Shown here: in pieces, positions 23,941 through 36,661 of the stretch | Layout of the letters: the number at the start of each line of letters is the position of its first letter | Position numbering within the stretch: position 1 is the first letter of the stretch | NCBI RefSeq assembly: GCF_028476545.1 | Contig: NW_026731895.1 | Span: 669,501 to 733,500, forward strand | Direction of reading: 5' to 3' | DNA: 64,000 nt | From: Physella acuta | Taxonomy: Eukaryota > Mollusca > Gastropoda > Physidae | The notes under the pieces: model-generated | Told to the model about the DNA's origin: nothing | The model's input: only the letters and a program-made list of their open reading frames with translations | The model's database searches: none | Translations under genes and position numbers: made by a program

Positions 23941-25569
23941 CAGCCTCCAGTAAATCATGTGTTATTTATTTTTTAACGGTTTCATTATCTATCTTTACAA
24001 AAGTGAAAATATATAATTTGTAAACAGATACAATGATTCCTGTAAAGACAGCCAAACTTGAAGTGCCGAATAATTTTCTTTACTCGGCAAACAATGATTA
24101 TTTCCTTTCTGTAGACTAGCTCCACTACACAAACGTTACTTTCCACCTTGGTTGTCCCCCCCCCCTCAACTCAAACAACGCCAACATCTGCCATAACTCC
24201 CATCATAAAATGGCGCGCTATTCCTAAACAAATCGGTCAAATCAGAAATTAAAATATGACACGATTTATAGCAGCTGTAAACAAAAGATTAAAAACCATT
24301 CAAACAAAACGAAACTACCCCCCTTTTACTAATGTCAGAAGCACCTGTCCATTATGTTCCTACTTATGCTTGTATTAATGGAGCATGTTTTTATGAAACT
24401 TTGTTTGTAAACAATATGTTAAGCCGCTTTTAAAACGTACAACGGATATGAAATAAACGAGTACTACTAAACCAAACCCGTTCGGCTCTTGTCGATGTAA
24501 TTAAATTCCTCCGCTGTGAGACACCGCCCACTTCCCCTCAATAGCCTTGCTGTTCATCTAATTGTACCTAAGACCATCCATCTAGTGTTCGTAGTTTGGT
24601 GCGTAGAAAATTAAACTGATTGAGTTGGCTTGGTCAAATTTTGTATAGAAATAATTTCTGCCACTTGTGCAGATCTAATGTTGCCAGATTCGTTGATATG
24701 TTGAGCTAATCGATGACGTGATTGTCTTAAGTGGTCACAAACTGGCTGCAATAGATCTAGGAATTGTTCCTCAACATCAGACATCCATTGCTTACACACA
24801 CAAATAAACAGAAAGGGCAGAGGCAGGTGATCTAATGCTGATAACTCAAGTGGAACTTTCGCGTTTGATTACAGCAAGTAGAGTAGAAGCTAATCGAATT
24901 TTTTTTCGAGCCAAATTCGCTAAAAATTTGGCTTCTTTTATCCAAGCTAACACATAGTGACCCGGCCAAAAAAACTGAGTCATTAAATCTATTTTTAGAT
25001 GCAATCTCGTGCTAAAACGTTTTATCAATTTTTAACAAGTTACCATGGCGTGCGTAAATTGTTTTCTCACGTTTTCTTAAAAACTATTGTTGAGACGTCG
25101 CTGTTTTATTTTTACCTGCACGTGAGTGGTAGAGGCACAGTGCACTTTGGCGGTACAAGTACATTGGTTTCTATACTTGGACATCCTAGTTATTGGCTAG
25201 GGTTATGGTACTGTGCCATCTTAAGGAAGATCTTTTGTCACGGCTAGAGTTTATGGTAATGTTCTGTCTTAGGGGTTAGGGGCAGCTCTTTTGTCTTTGT
25301 TAGGGGTTATGCGGTCTGACGAGGCTTGTAAATTAACTTCAAATTAAAATTGTGCTAATGAAAGCAGGTGGAGTCGAGCACCGAATGCCCGCATGTTCCA
25401 GCACACCTGTGTCCTGTCACTGTTCCAGATTTTATACACGTCCGACCTGCACTTAATTGGCTGGAGTTAATTGAATGTTCATTAGAATGTATTCTGGTTG
25501 TAAATGCCGGAAGATTTGTTTCAGTACTTGTGTATTTAATTACTATACAGGTGCTCCATGTTATGTAAG
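23941..25569. other. Non-coding stretch, no gene recognised
   Basis: AT-rich intronic sequence. Two neighbouring minus-strand open frames (24846-25028 and 24611-24799) look protein-like in composition but match no family I recognise and lack splice or start context. No array is visible. Confidence 0.35.
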
Positions 25570-25574
25570 GAAAT

Positions 25575-26165
25575 CATCATTTTTACTTTCTCGCATATAC
25601 GAAGTATAGAGAAAGTCTTGTAATCGTTTTACACCTCACTGATACGGAAAAACATAATTTTGCAAATCTTGTCCGTATGTCTGTGTGTGTGTGTATGTGT
25701 GTCTGTCTGTCTGTGTTTGTGTAAACTCGATAACTTGAGTACCGTTACAGCTAGGTTGATGAGATTTTATATATAAGTATTTATCAAAATCGTAGATCCG
25801 TATCAACTTTTGAGCGATTTCCGATAACCGGAAGTGGTACTTTTTCTACTTTAAATTTTTAAAAGCCTATAAGTTGAGTACTATTTCAGATAGATAAATG
25901 AAATTTCACATGTACGTAAAAGATCTATATCTCTACCTTCTGTCAAATTTTGAGTAATTTCCGTTGACCGGAAGTACTAATTTACACTATTTCCGATTTC
26001 TCAAAAAACGCATGTAAATTTATAAAGTACTAATAATATAGCGCACTATTATGAACATCTTTATTTGGCGTTCGCTTGGTGCGCAATTCTTTTTTCTATG
26101 AGATTCTATTCTATTTTAAAAAGTTTAAGTATTTAAAATGGATTAAAAATCATAACTATGTCCCG
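25575..26165. mobile_element. Unclassified interspersed repeat with palindromic end
   Basis: It begins with a near-palindrome, ACTTTCTCGCATATACGAAG followed by TATAGAGAAAGT, and contains a TGTC/TGTG run at 25675-25720. Two related blocks of about 130 bp follow (AACTCGATAACTTGAGTACC and CCTATAAGTTGAGTACTATT, each leading to TTTGAGTAATTTCCG- or TTTGAGCGATTTCCG-type sequence and ACCGGAAGT). Such structured, non-coding sequence in an intron suggests a dispersed repeat. The family, the boundaries and the target duplication could not be settled. Confidence 0.35.
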
Positions 26166-26792
26166 AGTTCCCATCCCCTGTTGTTTTATATAAGAATATT
26201 CGAGAAAGTTTAGGGGAGATCACTCCCGGTTTATTTTCCTTAGTATTTAGTTACATCAAATCTGTTGCATTTAATTTACAAGGAGATTATTACATCTGTT
26301 GTAATTTTTCTACTACAAGATTATCAAATCGGCCTTGATCATTAGACTACGAGATTAACAATTAGAATTATGTGACTGCATTCACCAGCACGATATAATA
26401 CATCAGACAACGTCACTTGATTCAATTACCAAATAAAAAGCTAGCATGTGCCTAATTACACTTTGCCTGTTTTACTAATCAACGGTACGGTGGAGATGTC
26501 GCGTTGAGTTTCAATTTTTGCACCAGTAGGTCTACATCTTGTTCCATCACAAGTAGGTCTATATCTTGTTACGTCACAAGTAGATCTAGATCTTTCTTCA
26601 GTGAGCAGCGAAGGGGAATGCTGAGGAGACAAATGTCCTTCCTATTGTGGGTCAAATGGTCATTTCTCACAGCCTCGACAGAAAGGAAAATCATAAAGAA
26701 ATATGTTTTATCACTAAATGTGCGTTGACTACTCGTGTCATTTTCTTGAAACAAACGGCATTTACGTTTCGCCTTAGACATTTCAGTTAGTT

Positions 26793-27160
26793 CGGCGTGG
26801 TCGAGTCGGTAAAGCTCATGGTTGCTAAACCGAAAAGTCTCGAGTTCGAACCCTCGGGCAGATGAGGCTCGTTAGCTGGGGACAGCCACTCTTCCAAAAT
26901 TAAACAACTGCTGCCTTGTAGTTTGTTCTTGGTTGGACAAAGGCTATAGAAGCAAATCCAAAAAGAAAAGCAGGCTGAAATCGGAGTCAATGGCCTCAAT
27001 GGCGCATAACCAGTTGACACGTAACGCTTAATTGTGTTGGAGGCGTGGTCGAGTCGGCAAAAAGCTCATAATTGATACATTCGAACAAAGTCTCGAGTTC
27101 AGACCCACTGGCAGATAAATCTCGATCCCCTTCAACACTAATAATTAAGAACGAAGAAGA
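26793..27160 (+). mobile_element. tRNA-Ser-derived SINE, dimeric, flanked by 8-bp duplication
   Basis: The head GGCGTGGTCGAGTCGGTAAA carries a Pol III A box and is followed by GGTTGCTAAACC, an anticodon-loop-like segment with GCT (Ser), and GAGTTCGAACCC, the B box. A unique body (AGGCTGAAATCGGAGTCAAT region) follows. Then comes a second, more diverged tRNA-like unit (27042-27115, GGCGTGGTCGAGTCGGCAAA). The tail is ATTAAGAACGAAGAAGAAG. AGTTAGTT flanks both sides (26785-26792 and 27161-27168). A related copy lies at 34131-34735. Confidence 0.85.
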
Positions 27161-27534
27161 AGTTAGTTAAACTTTGATTCGGATTTGTATTAGCCTTCTC
27201 TCCAATTGCACCTCCTATTCCCCCCCCCCCCCTCCTACAAATGTTGAGCGATTCAGCCAGAGTTCCGTGGGCCGGATGTCGCGCCCACCACGAAAAGCGA
27301 AACTGCCTGTTAATATCGATTACATCCCTTCGTCTGACGCGCCGAGAGAGGTCACGGGCTGTTTGGTATTTAGGGGTGGGGGGGGGGGGGGGGGGGTCAT
27401 GGACAATTACGTCACTGGCTCGGTCTGATGCCGGTCATAACGGTCATTACCGGGCTTTTCACCAGCAGGGCCCTAAACTGGGCGATGACGTCATGTGTGC
27501 TATATCGCGTTGTGTCGGCGCCACACTTGATTGG

Positions 27535-27720
27535 GATTTAGTGAAAACAGGAAAACTCGCTGTGTTTTCATAGTGTGGGGATTTAGTGAAAACAGGAAAA
27601 CTCGCTGTGTTTTCATAGTGTGGGGATTTAGTGAAAACAGGAAAACTCGCTGTGTTTTCATAGTGTGGGGATTTAGTGAAAACAGGACAACTCGCTGTGT
27701 TTTCATAGTGTGGGATATTC
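27535..27720. repeat. 45-bp array (GGGGATTTAGTGAAAACAGG)
   Basis: Four near-identical copies of a unit containing GATTTAGTGAAAACAGGAAA and CTCGCTGTGTTTTCATAGTG. Confidence 0.92.
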
Positions 27721-28639
27721 TGTGGTGTGGCTGTATTCATAGTGTGGGTAACCCCGTGGCGTGGCTATACAACCACATGTGGATTCGGATATTCTTTGTT
27801 TATCTCGTGTGTGTGTGTGTGTGATTTCAATTGTTAACAGTGACAGCCGCGGCCTAATCAATTATCTTAGCGCTAATTAGCTGTGTTATAAAGCAGACGA
27901 ATCAATTATTTTAGCATTAATTATGTTATAAAGCAGACGAATTATTCATATTAGCGTTAGTTATATGTGTTGTAAAGCAGACTAATCAATTTTTTAGCGT
28001 TAATCAGCTGTGTTATAAAGCATGTATGATTTAGTACTATCAGGAAAAAAAAACAAGACGATATATGCTTTATTTTATAAACAGATTAGCGATAGTTGTT
28101 TACGTATATATTAGAACGGACGATATGCATCCATTCATAGAAATACACATGTTATTAGTCTACTTTACTTTGTATATAAACAGAGTGATCTTAAAATAAG
28201 AGGTGTAGAAATGTGTAGATAGCAAATATACTAATAGACCTAGTTGCCGGTATACATATATACATATACTTATATCGATTACATGAGAGATGTAGATGGA
28301 GACATAAATATAGGTATCAAATATACAAGTAACGAATCTAAAATCTATTTTAAAAGCTCCCCCACCATCTGAGTTGCACCGAATCCTCGGGTCGATACTT
28401 GATTGTATCCAACCAATGTCACGCGGACACCCAAGACCCCGGCTGTTTATAAAGGCTTGTATATCCCTAATCGCCCCCCGCTGTCCGATCGATTCCATCT
28501 TGGCACCACATCATATTCTCGTCTGTACTCGAATCTAAAGGTTCCAAAAATTATCTCCATCCGTGGGTCTCTGTATCACGTGACTACCGTATAGCTGGGG
28601 GAGGGGGAGGTTTTGTTGCTAGACGTTAAAACAATTTTA
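27721..28639. other. Non-coding stretch, no gene recognised
   Basis: AT-rich intron. Three imperfect copies of a TTAGCGTTAATTAGCTGTGT-like motif lie at 27860-28020. Nothing else is supported. Confidence 0.4.
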
Positions 28640-29310
28640 CTAACATTATGTTTGTATCTGTGGTTTATGGCTGGAGGTGTGTGTTGAAGACACCATTATG
28701 TTAGTATGTGGTTTATGGCTGTAGCTGTGTATTGAAGACACAATCATGTTTCTATCTATGGTTTATGGCTGGAGATGTGTATTGAAGAGAAGTTGTGTTG
28801 GTTAGAAGTGGCAAGTTTGACTTGGCGAGTCTTCTTTTATTTGGGTGGTAAAGGTTGTGTTGGCAGTGTAGATCTAAGGGGTGGTGCGTCTGAACTTACA
28901 AGGGTAGATAACTCTACACACTCATGGGCAGATAACTTTACACACTCCTAGGCAGATAATTCTACACACTCCACTTTACACACTCCTAGGCAGATAATTC
29001 TACACACTCCTGGGCAGATAATTCTACACACTCCTGGGCAGATAATTCTACACACTCCTGGGCAGATAATTCTACACACTCCTGGGCAGATAATTCTACA
29101 CACTCCTGGGCAGATAATTCTACACACTCCTGGGCAGATAATTCTACACACTCCTGGGCAGATAATTCTACACACTTCTGAGCAGATAATTCTATACACT
29201 CCTGGTCAGATAACTCTACACTTTCCTGGGCAGATAACTACATATTCAGACCACGCTGCACAAACATGGGCAGATAACTGTGTACACTCACGGGCAGATA
29301 ACTCTATACA
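28640..29310. repeat. GTTTATGGCTGGAG array followed by a 24-bp CACACTCCTGGGCAGATAA array
   Basis: Three copies of a unit of about 50 bp with GTGGTTTATGGCTGGAG at 28640-28790. Then about 14 copies of a 24-bp unit, CACACTCCTGGGCAGATAAT and TCTA, at 28905-29310, most uniform in the centre. Confidence 0.9.
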
Positions 29311-29707
29311 CTCATTGAGAGAAAGCTCTTCACAATTAAAAACTTGCCCAACACGCAGTGCTTGCGTCTTTACGCTCTAATGTAAACCATTTACAACCCG
29401 TTCGTTATTGTTTGCATATCTATTGCAATTGTCTGGAGCTCAAGAAAAAATAAACCTATTTCCTAGTCCATCGAAAATGGGTCTCACCACCACCCCCCCC
29501 CCCCCCCCCCACCCCCTCACTCACAATCTGACCGCTCCGTGTAGCGGCATAGGCTATCCTAGTCATGAATGATTCATTGTTATTCTTTGAGCTGTTTATC
29601 GTGTTTCTGTGCTGGTGCCTTTCTGTTGACCAGAAGTAATCGATAATTTTGTGTGCCGAGTGCCGGATCAAAAAGGAATTTTGTATGTCCAGCGGAAAGA
29701 CCAAAGC

Positions 29708-29940
29708 ATGTTCTTATGTAATGTTATCACATTCTCTTTTGTAATGTTATCACATTCTCTAATGTAACGTTATCACATTCTCTAATGTAATGTTATCACA
29801 TTCTCTTATGCAATGTTATCACATTCTCTTATGTAATGTTATCACATTCTTTAATGTAACGTTATCACATTCTCTAATGTAACGTTATCACATTCTCTAA
29901 TGTAACGATATCACATTCTCTAATGTAATGTTATCACATA
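29708..29940. repeat. 23-bp array (ATGTTATCACATTCTCTAATG)
   Basis: Ten copies of a 23-bp unit TAATGTTATCACATTCTCTA with AATGTTATC and AACGTTATC variants. Confidence 0.92.
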
Positions 29941-32160
29941 CACGAGGAACTATAAATGGAGTGTGGCCGAAGCGAGTTCTTACGTCTTGTATAGCTCAGT
30001 CACTCTTGCAAGCGGCAATACTGTAAGACTTCAAATGTAAACATCTCATTAAATCCAAGGGTCCAGGTCATATGTTGTGGACTGTCACGTTCACCAATTT
30101 TTACTCACTCTTTACTCAAACCCTCACTGGTCCCTCACTGTGTACGATCGGTAACAAATCCGCTTTGATGTTCGTTCGGTGCCGCCTGTATATCCAACTC
30201 CGTGCGTGTGATATTTTGTGATGTATGGCTTTAAAAACTTTGAGCAAAGTTACATTGTGTTCTAAATACACGTAGCTTAAATCATATGCAGCTGGATTTT
30301 CTTTGTATTTGATCGGTTTTCTTGAACATAATCCAAGACAGGTTTTAAATATACTTCACAATTTTTGTTGATTTCAAGTGTGCGGTTTGTTTGTTTTTGT
30401 TTTTATTGAATGCCGTGGCTCGAATATCTCGTGTACTCACCGATATAACGCGAGATCTGCCCACGCGCAAGATTTGACGTTAGCTGCATCTATTCTTATA
30501 TCTTTACCTTGCCTAGTGTTATCGTATGGAAATTCCCGTTTTTTTTAGCTTTGCTACGTTGCTATTCTATTTGAAACTAATTTGAAATTTGGTTGGTTGT
30601 TTTTTTCCCCTCTTTTTCTTTGTTCTTTTCCTTATTATTTTAAATCGACTGCTTACTTATACTAACTTAAACGTAAGAATCTCGTTTTAAATTATTTTAA
30701 TTGTCGTTGTTGTATGTTAATTATGACCGAATACGTTGTGTTGCCGTGTCCTGGTCATGGTAATTTTCAACGGATTAGGGACGGAAAGTGGGGTCGAATG
30801 TTCGAGAGAGGTCTCTAGATGGCCTTATTTTGTAATGAGATGGCCAGGTAATAGATCCAAGGTGGCCTTGTTATGCCATCCGATGGCCGCAAGTAAAGAG
30901 CGGAGGTCAGGATGAAATGACTTGCAGATCCCGCCATATTTGCTCCCAGTTTTGTCTGATCTCCGTCCTGCTTGTTCTACGTGACCAACCCGACGCTTGC
31001 AGGATACGGTTGGCCCACGGCCCACATACGGCTGGCCCACGGCCCACAGACCGATGGCCCCCCGTCCCACATACCGCGGCTATGTGTGAAGATTTGGTCA
31101 CAAAGGTTACCGTACGGTGTCCCGTTACAAAATACAACCATGAAAAAAATATCCCGAGTGGCAGAACCCCAGGCCCTCCCTAAAGACCTTGTCATATTAA
31201 ATACATACCTCCATCATGTCTAGTAACAACTGAGACCGCCGTAGAGCATACGAGTGTATTTTTTAAGCTAAGAATTCCTGTCGAACGCAAACGGTTTTAG
31301 GAGCTGTCATATTGTTTGATTCTCATATTCACAGCGTGTCATGCCATATTGTTTAATTCTCATATTCAAAGCGTGTCGTTCTCTAAAGCGTTATATTCAG
31401 TATCGAGTTACCTCCCTGCTTGTTCTTCTGAACGGTGCAAGCTTTGTTGTGTTGTGAGGTGTGTCGTGGGGTTTTGTGGCAATTTTTCAACAAAGTCAGG
31501 CCAAGGATAATACGCCACCATATTGGGATGTGTCAGTGTAGCTTTGTGTCAGTGGACTATTGTGTCAGGCTTTTAACATAGTTAGGCCAAGGATAATACG
31601 CCAGAATAGCCGTTTGTGTGTGTGTGTGTCGGGACTGGAGCTAGATCACGTGATTTGTATTATTAAATGAACCCGTTAGGTTTTATATCCGCGAGCAGTT
31701 TGTGTATCTATAATTTATATGTGAAGTTTTCTTCCATAATAACTTCAATACATTAACCTATAAGTAATTCATACAGTGCATTTATTCATTCGCTAACAGA
31801 TGTGCCTAGCAGGGGTAACGAGAAGAATTAGCATAGACTATTCTCACAATTTGTTTGAGCTATCTCTATCTTAACTAAAATGATACATCCAAAGTGTACT
31901 GTATTCTCGGTCATCTACACAATCGCATGCAGTAGTAAGGTGGAATGATGCACCTCACATTGTTACAAGAGTCATTATTATCATTCTACTGAGCTTGGAT
32001 TTAAACAGCCTTTTTCAAAATGTGAAGTGGTGAAATTTCGCATGAATTGTAACCATGGATATATCAACTAACAAACTGGTTACCTAGGATACCGCATTTG
32101 GAATAACCACTAACCTTAGTCAAAACGTTACATTGGAAAACACGTTCAGCTTTACTTTGG
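29941..32160. other. Non-coding stretch, no gene recognised
   Basis: AT-rich intron with a short GGCCCAC(A/G) repeat at 31010-31065 and two copies of a CATATTGTTTGATTCTCATA motif near 31307-31370. The short open frames here show no conserved features. Confidence 0.4.
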
Positions 32161-32164
32161 ATAC

Positions 32165-32365
32165 TTATACTAGTGGTCGTTGCCTTGGATACGGTTGTTT
32201 GGGCTTGTTCATTTGGATTCCTTTGCCGGTGCTCGTAACCTTGGATACCGTTGCCAGGACTCGTTACCTTGGTTACCGTTGCCAAGGCTCGTTACCTTGG
32301 TTACCGTTGCCAAGGCTCGTAACCTTGGTTACCGTTGCCAGGACTCGTTACCTTGGATACTTGAT
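32165..32365. repeat. 28-bp array (TACCTTGGTTACCGTTGCCA)
   Basis: About six copies of a 27 to 29-bp unit containing CTTGGTTACCGTTGCCAAGG, which is itself partly palindromic. Confidence 0.88.
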
Positions 32366-32429
32366 TGAAGTGTGACTCTAACAGGATGAGGATGGCGGTG
32401 TCCCTTCATGCGTGTATAACGATTCCTGG

Positions 32430-32640
32430 CAATGAAGATTTTATACAGTAAGTTGTCGTCCACCCCCTCCCCCTTCCCCCTGTTGGCAATGAAGATTTTA
32501 TACAGTAAGTTTGTCGTCGTCCCCCTCCCCCTTCCCCCCTGTTGGCATTGAAGATTTTATACAGTAAGTTTGTCGTCCACCCCCTCCCCCTTCCCCCCCC
32601 CCCCCTGTTTGCATTGAAGATTTTATAGCGAGTTCTTGCC
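32430..32640. repeat. About 62-bp array (TTGAAGATTTTATACAGTAAG)
   Basis: Four copies of a unit with AATGAAGATTTTATACAGTA followed by CCCCCTCCCCCTTCCCCC. Each copy contains a CAGTAAGT donor-like sequence, but no coding exon lies next to it. Confidence 0.85.
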
Positions 32641-32959
32641 CCGCTAGATACAAATGTTGAGTCCGGACAACTGGGTTAAAAGTTACTGATACGAAATGAG
32701 ACGTGTGTTCCATTTTATGATACGCCACATTATGATACACCACGTCAAACATCAGTCTCCCCTGCTGTCTGTACCACTTACATTTTATTATTGTCCTGGC
32801 TTAGTCAATTTGTTTTGTCGTAACCGCATCATCGAATCATATTTCTTTTCTTTGTTATATACATATTTTAAGGTCAATGAAAACTTAAGCAATTTTTTTT
32901 TGAGAAACTGATTGCTCATTTATCGTTTGTTTTAAAAGATTTTTTTTACCCTTTCTAAA

Positions 32960-33170
32960 CTGTGTGTGAATGTATCAGTTGTTTAAAAAAAAAATCACTT
33001 TGCTACTCACTCCAACAGGAAATGTATCCGTTGTTTTAAAATAAAATATCACTTTGCTACTCACTCCAACAGGAAATGTTTAATTAAAAAAAAATATCAC
33101 TTTGCTACTCACTCCAACAGGAAATGTATCAGTTGTTAAAAAAATATCACTTTGCTACTCACTCCCACAG
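32960..33170. repeat. Array of copied acceptor sites before the exon 44 equivalent
   Basis: Units of about 48 to 54 bp contain TATCACTTTGCTACTCACTC, CAACAG and GAAATGTATC. The true exon starts CCCACAG|GAAATGG, so each unit carries the 3' splice site and the first bases of the exon. Copied acceptors end at 33018, 33072 and 33120; the functional one ends at 33170. Confidence 0.92.
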
Positions 33171-33312
33171 GAAATGGCACAAGGCCATGGAACAATGGCG
33201 GACACTGGACTCTGGCACCAAGGAGGTCACCACGTGGCTGGAGAAGGCCGAGACCAAACTTCACACAGCCAGGAACACCCTCAGTCCTGATGAGGCTGAC
33301 CTCTTGTACAAG
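33171..33312 (+). CDS. DMD: Dystrophin exon, human exon 44 equivalent (R17/R18 junction, R18 helix A)
   Basis: 142 nt, phase 2 in and phase 0 out, bounded by CCCACAG and TACAAG|GTGAGT. It encodes KWHKAMEQWRTLDSGTKEVT, TWLEKAETKLHTARN and TLSPDEADLLYK. This matches human exon 44 (EKWRRFHYDIKIFNQWLTEA region), which is 148 nt with the same phases. The WLEKAE helix A signature corresponds to human WLTEAE. It is the only acceptor among four tandem copies that leads into coding sequence. The downstream intron is 14.3 kb; in humans intron 44 is the largest of the gene. Confidence 0.92.
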
Positions 33313-33445
33313 GTGAGTGGCTGATTGTGTGTGGGTGAGTGGCTGATTGTGTGAGGGTGAGTGGCTGAGTGTGTAAGGTTCATTGGATGGTGTTGTACTG
33401 GTGTTGGTGACTGGACACCACTGGTGTTGGTGACTGGACACCACC
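33313..33445. repeat. Donor-derived short array after the exon 44 equivalent
   Basis: GTGAGTGGCTGATTGTGTG is the donor itself and is repeated three times (33313, 33335, 33358). Two copies of TGTTGGTGACTGGACACCAC follow. Confidence 0.85.
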
Positions 33446-34120
33446 AGTATTAGCTGGTGAACTGCGTTTCCTATGCCAAACTAGACAATCTTTGTTAAGT
33501 AAATTTAGTCAAATTTCTCCATCAGTTTTCCCCTAAATAAATCGGTACAGTAGGAAACGTGTTAATTTTTAAATTGCTAGACCAAGGGAAGCAACTTGTT
33601 TAATCGTTGATGTTTTCTTGGTTATCTTTCTTTACATGAAAAAAAAAATCAGGAAAAATTTCCTTACATTCCAAATTCTCATCTAATTAGCGACTTTGTT
33701 TTTGTCATCAATTGTGGGTTGTTGTTGTTTTTTTTTTGTTGTTGCTAACAAAATAATTTTTAATTGGGAATGAAAAATATCTCACTCTGACTTTAGCTTT
33801 CAGTAAATTATTCTTATTGCACGTTACAAAAAAATTGCTATTTTTTATTTTCATAATATTAAGTTTGATCACCAGTGAAGATCAACTATAACTAGGATAA
33901 ATTCTGGATAAACACCGACTATAAATAGTAACACAAGTCAGCAATAGAGTGTGTATACCCTGGTTGTTTATTGATTGAGAATTACAGCTTGCACGTGTCA
34001 ACAATATAGCAATGGGCTCCGAAACTATTGCTAACCCAACCTATTGTACAACCTACTGCTAACCCAACCTATTGTACTGCACCTACCAAACCTGTCACTT
34101 CCCCCTATTGTGCATGTCAC
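33446..34120. other. Non-coding stretch, no feature recognised
   Basis: AT-rich intron. CTAACCCAACCTATTGTAC is present twice near 34032-34080. Nothing else is supported. Confidence 0.4.
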
Positions 34121-34130
34121 GGAAATTGGC

Positions 34131-34735
34131 TCGGGCAGATGGAGGCTCGTTAGCTGGGGACAGCCACTCTTCTAGGAGAGACAACTCCAAAAATAAACAA
34201 CTGCTGCCTAGTAGCTATTCTTGGTTGGACAAAGGCTATAGAAGCAGGGGCGTAGCGCGGGGGGGGGGGGGGGGGGGGGGGGAAGCGGACCGCACCGGGT
34301 GACACCAAGGCAAAAAATAGCAAAATATATAGAGAAAAACTTGAGTGGGGGGGTGCAAATCGAAAACTTGAGTGGGGGGTGCAATTCGAAAGTTTGAGGG
34401 GGGGGGTGCAAATCGAAAGTTTGAGGGGGGGGGGGGGTGCAAATCGAAAATTTGAAAGTTTGTCCCCGGGAAGGGTCGCTACGCCTCTGGGTTGGGGGGG
34501 GGATGACACCATTAAGTGCCGCACCGGGTGACACCCGACCTCGCTACGCCACTGTATGGAAGCAAATCCAAAAAGAAAAGCAGGCTGAAATCGGAGTCAA
34601 TGGCCTCAACGGCGCATAACCAGTTTACACGTAAATCTTAATTGTGTTGGAAAGGGGTAAAAAGCTCCTGGTTGCTAAACCAAAGTCTCAGGTTCGATCC
34701 CTTCCAACACTAAAAATTAAGAACGAAGAAGAAGA
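34131..34735 (+). mobile_element. tRNA-derived SINE, 5'-truncated, split by a hAT-like MITE
   Basis: Starting at TCGGGCAGATGGAGGCTCGT, this matches the body of the SINE at 26793-27160, including AACAACTGCTGCCT, TTGGTTGGACAAAGGC and AAGCAGGCTGAAATCGGAGT. The degenerate second tRNA-like unit (GTTGCTAAACCAAAGTCTCA, GGTTCGATCCC) and the (GAA)n tail follow. The first tRNA head is missing. The copy is interrupted between TATAGAAG and TATGGAAG by the MITE at 34245-34554. Confidence 0.8.
34245..34554. mobile_element. hAT-like MITE inserted into the SINE
   Basis: It starts CAGGGGCGTAGCGCG and ends CTCGCTACGCCACTG, inverted ends of the CAGNGGCGTAGC type. It is flanked by TATAGAAG (34237-34244) and TATGGAAG (34555-34562), an 8-bp duplication with one mismatch inside the SINE body. 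The G-rich interior repeats AAATCGAAAGTTTGAGGG. It is the same family as 6789-7093, with an additional right-hand segment after an internal copy of CTACGCCTCTG. A G-run of more than 20 lies near 34261-34282. Confidence 0.8.
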
Positions 34736-35416
34736 AGAAGACTGAACTTGGTTCACATTGTTTGCATTTCACAGAAAAGAAACAGACTTGACTATAGTTT
34801 GAGGATAATAAATATAACAAAAGGTGTCGCTACTCTAAACCTATTTCAAAAAATCGCAACACGGTTGTGTGAAGAATTCATCTAGATATGCTGTTTAGCA
34901 GACAATGTTTAAAAATAAAATTTAGTATAAATAACATCAAAAGGAGTATTATAAAGTACTTCTACACTCTACACCATATTATACAAAATCAGAAGCAATG
35001 CTATCCTCTTCATGTTAAAATTATTATCATCAAGGTGTAATGTTAGTATTTACAAAAGGTTGAATAGGCATATGGAAGAGAGGTTTGATAATAATAGGGG
35101 TAAAAATATAAAAGAAATACAATATTTTTAAAAAATGTGTTTGTAAATATTTTAAACAACAAAATATTCAAGAAAGAAAAAAGAGGGACTCATACTTAAC
35201 CTAAGGATAGGATTACAAATTACAGCTAGGATAAGGTTTAAGGTAAGAGTTAGGATTTGTGTTAAATCGGTGGAACCGATTCGACTGCTTTCTTGAAATA
35301 ATCACGTTTAACCTGGCTTTGGCATTCTATAGAATGCCTTGGTAAAATAGAAATAAGATGTACATTATTACTTTGCCGACCAAGTTCAGTCAATGTATGA
35401 AAAGCCGGGTTTTTAC
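34736..35416. other. Non-coding stretch, no feature recognised
   Basis: AT-rich intron with no array, element or exon that I can support. Confidence 0.4.
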
Positions 35417-35690
35417 AGTGGCGTAGCTAGGTCGGGTCTCTAAATATAAATACATACGGTGTATGTTGGAACATTTTTGAACCAGTTCTCTACATATGAA
35501 TACATACCATGTATGTTGGGATATTCTTGAACCAGTTCTCTAAATATGAATACATAACCTTTCTCTAAATATGAATACATACCATGTATGTGTGGTACAT
35601 ACCATGTATGTTGGGATGTTCTTGAACTAGTTCTCTAAATATAAATACATACCGTGTATGTTGTAACATTTTTGAACCAGTTCTCCACAG
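35417..35690. repeat. MITE-like end and a 60-bp array
   Basis: CAGTGGCGTAGCTAGGTCGGG at 35417 looks like one terminal repeat of the hAT-like MITE family without a partner. It leads straight into about five copies of a unit with TCTCTAAATATGAATACATA, CCATGTATGTTGGGAT and TTCTTGAACCAGT. Confidence 0.6.

Positions 35691-36661
<971 letters not shown>

Noticed and set aside
24611-25028. Two neighbouring minus-strand frames of about 60 codons
   Set aside because: The composition is protein-like but no family is recognised. They are separated by stops and have no promoter or splice signals. A protein search would decide.
25368-25568. Possible exon after AAAGCAG at 25367
   Set aside because: The frame has no spectrin-repeat character, and the exon 43 and 44 equivalents already join in phase without it.
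32440-32640. Repeated CAGTAAGT donor-like sequences
   Set aside because: No coding sequence precedes any of them, so they are part of a minisatellite rather than copied exon junctions.
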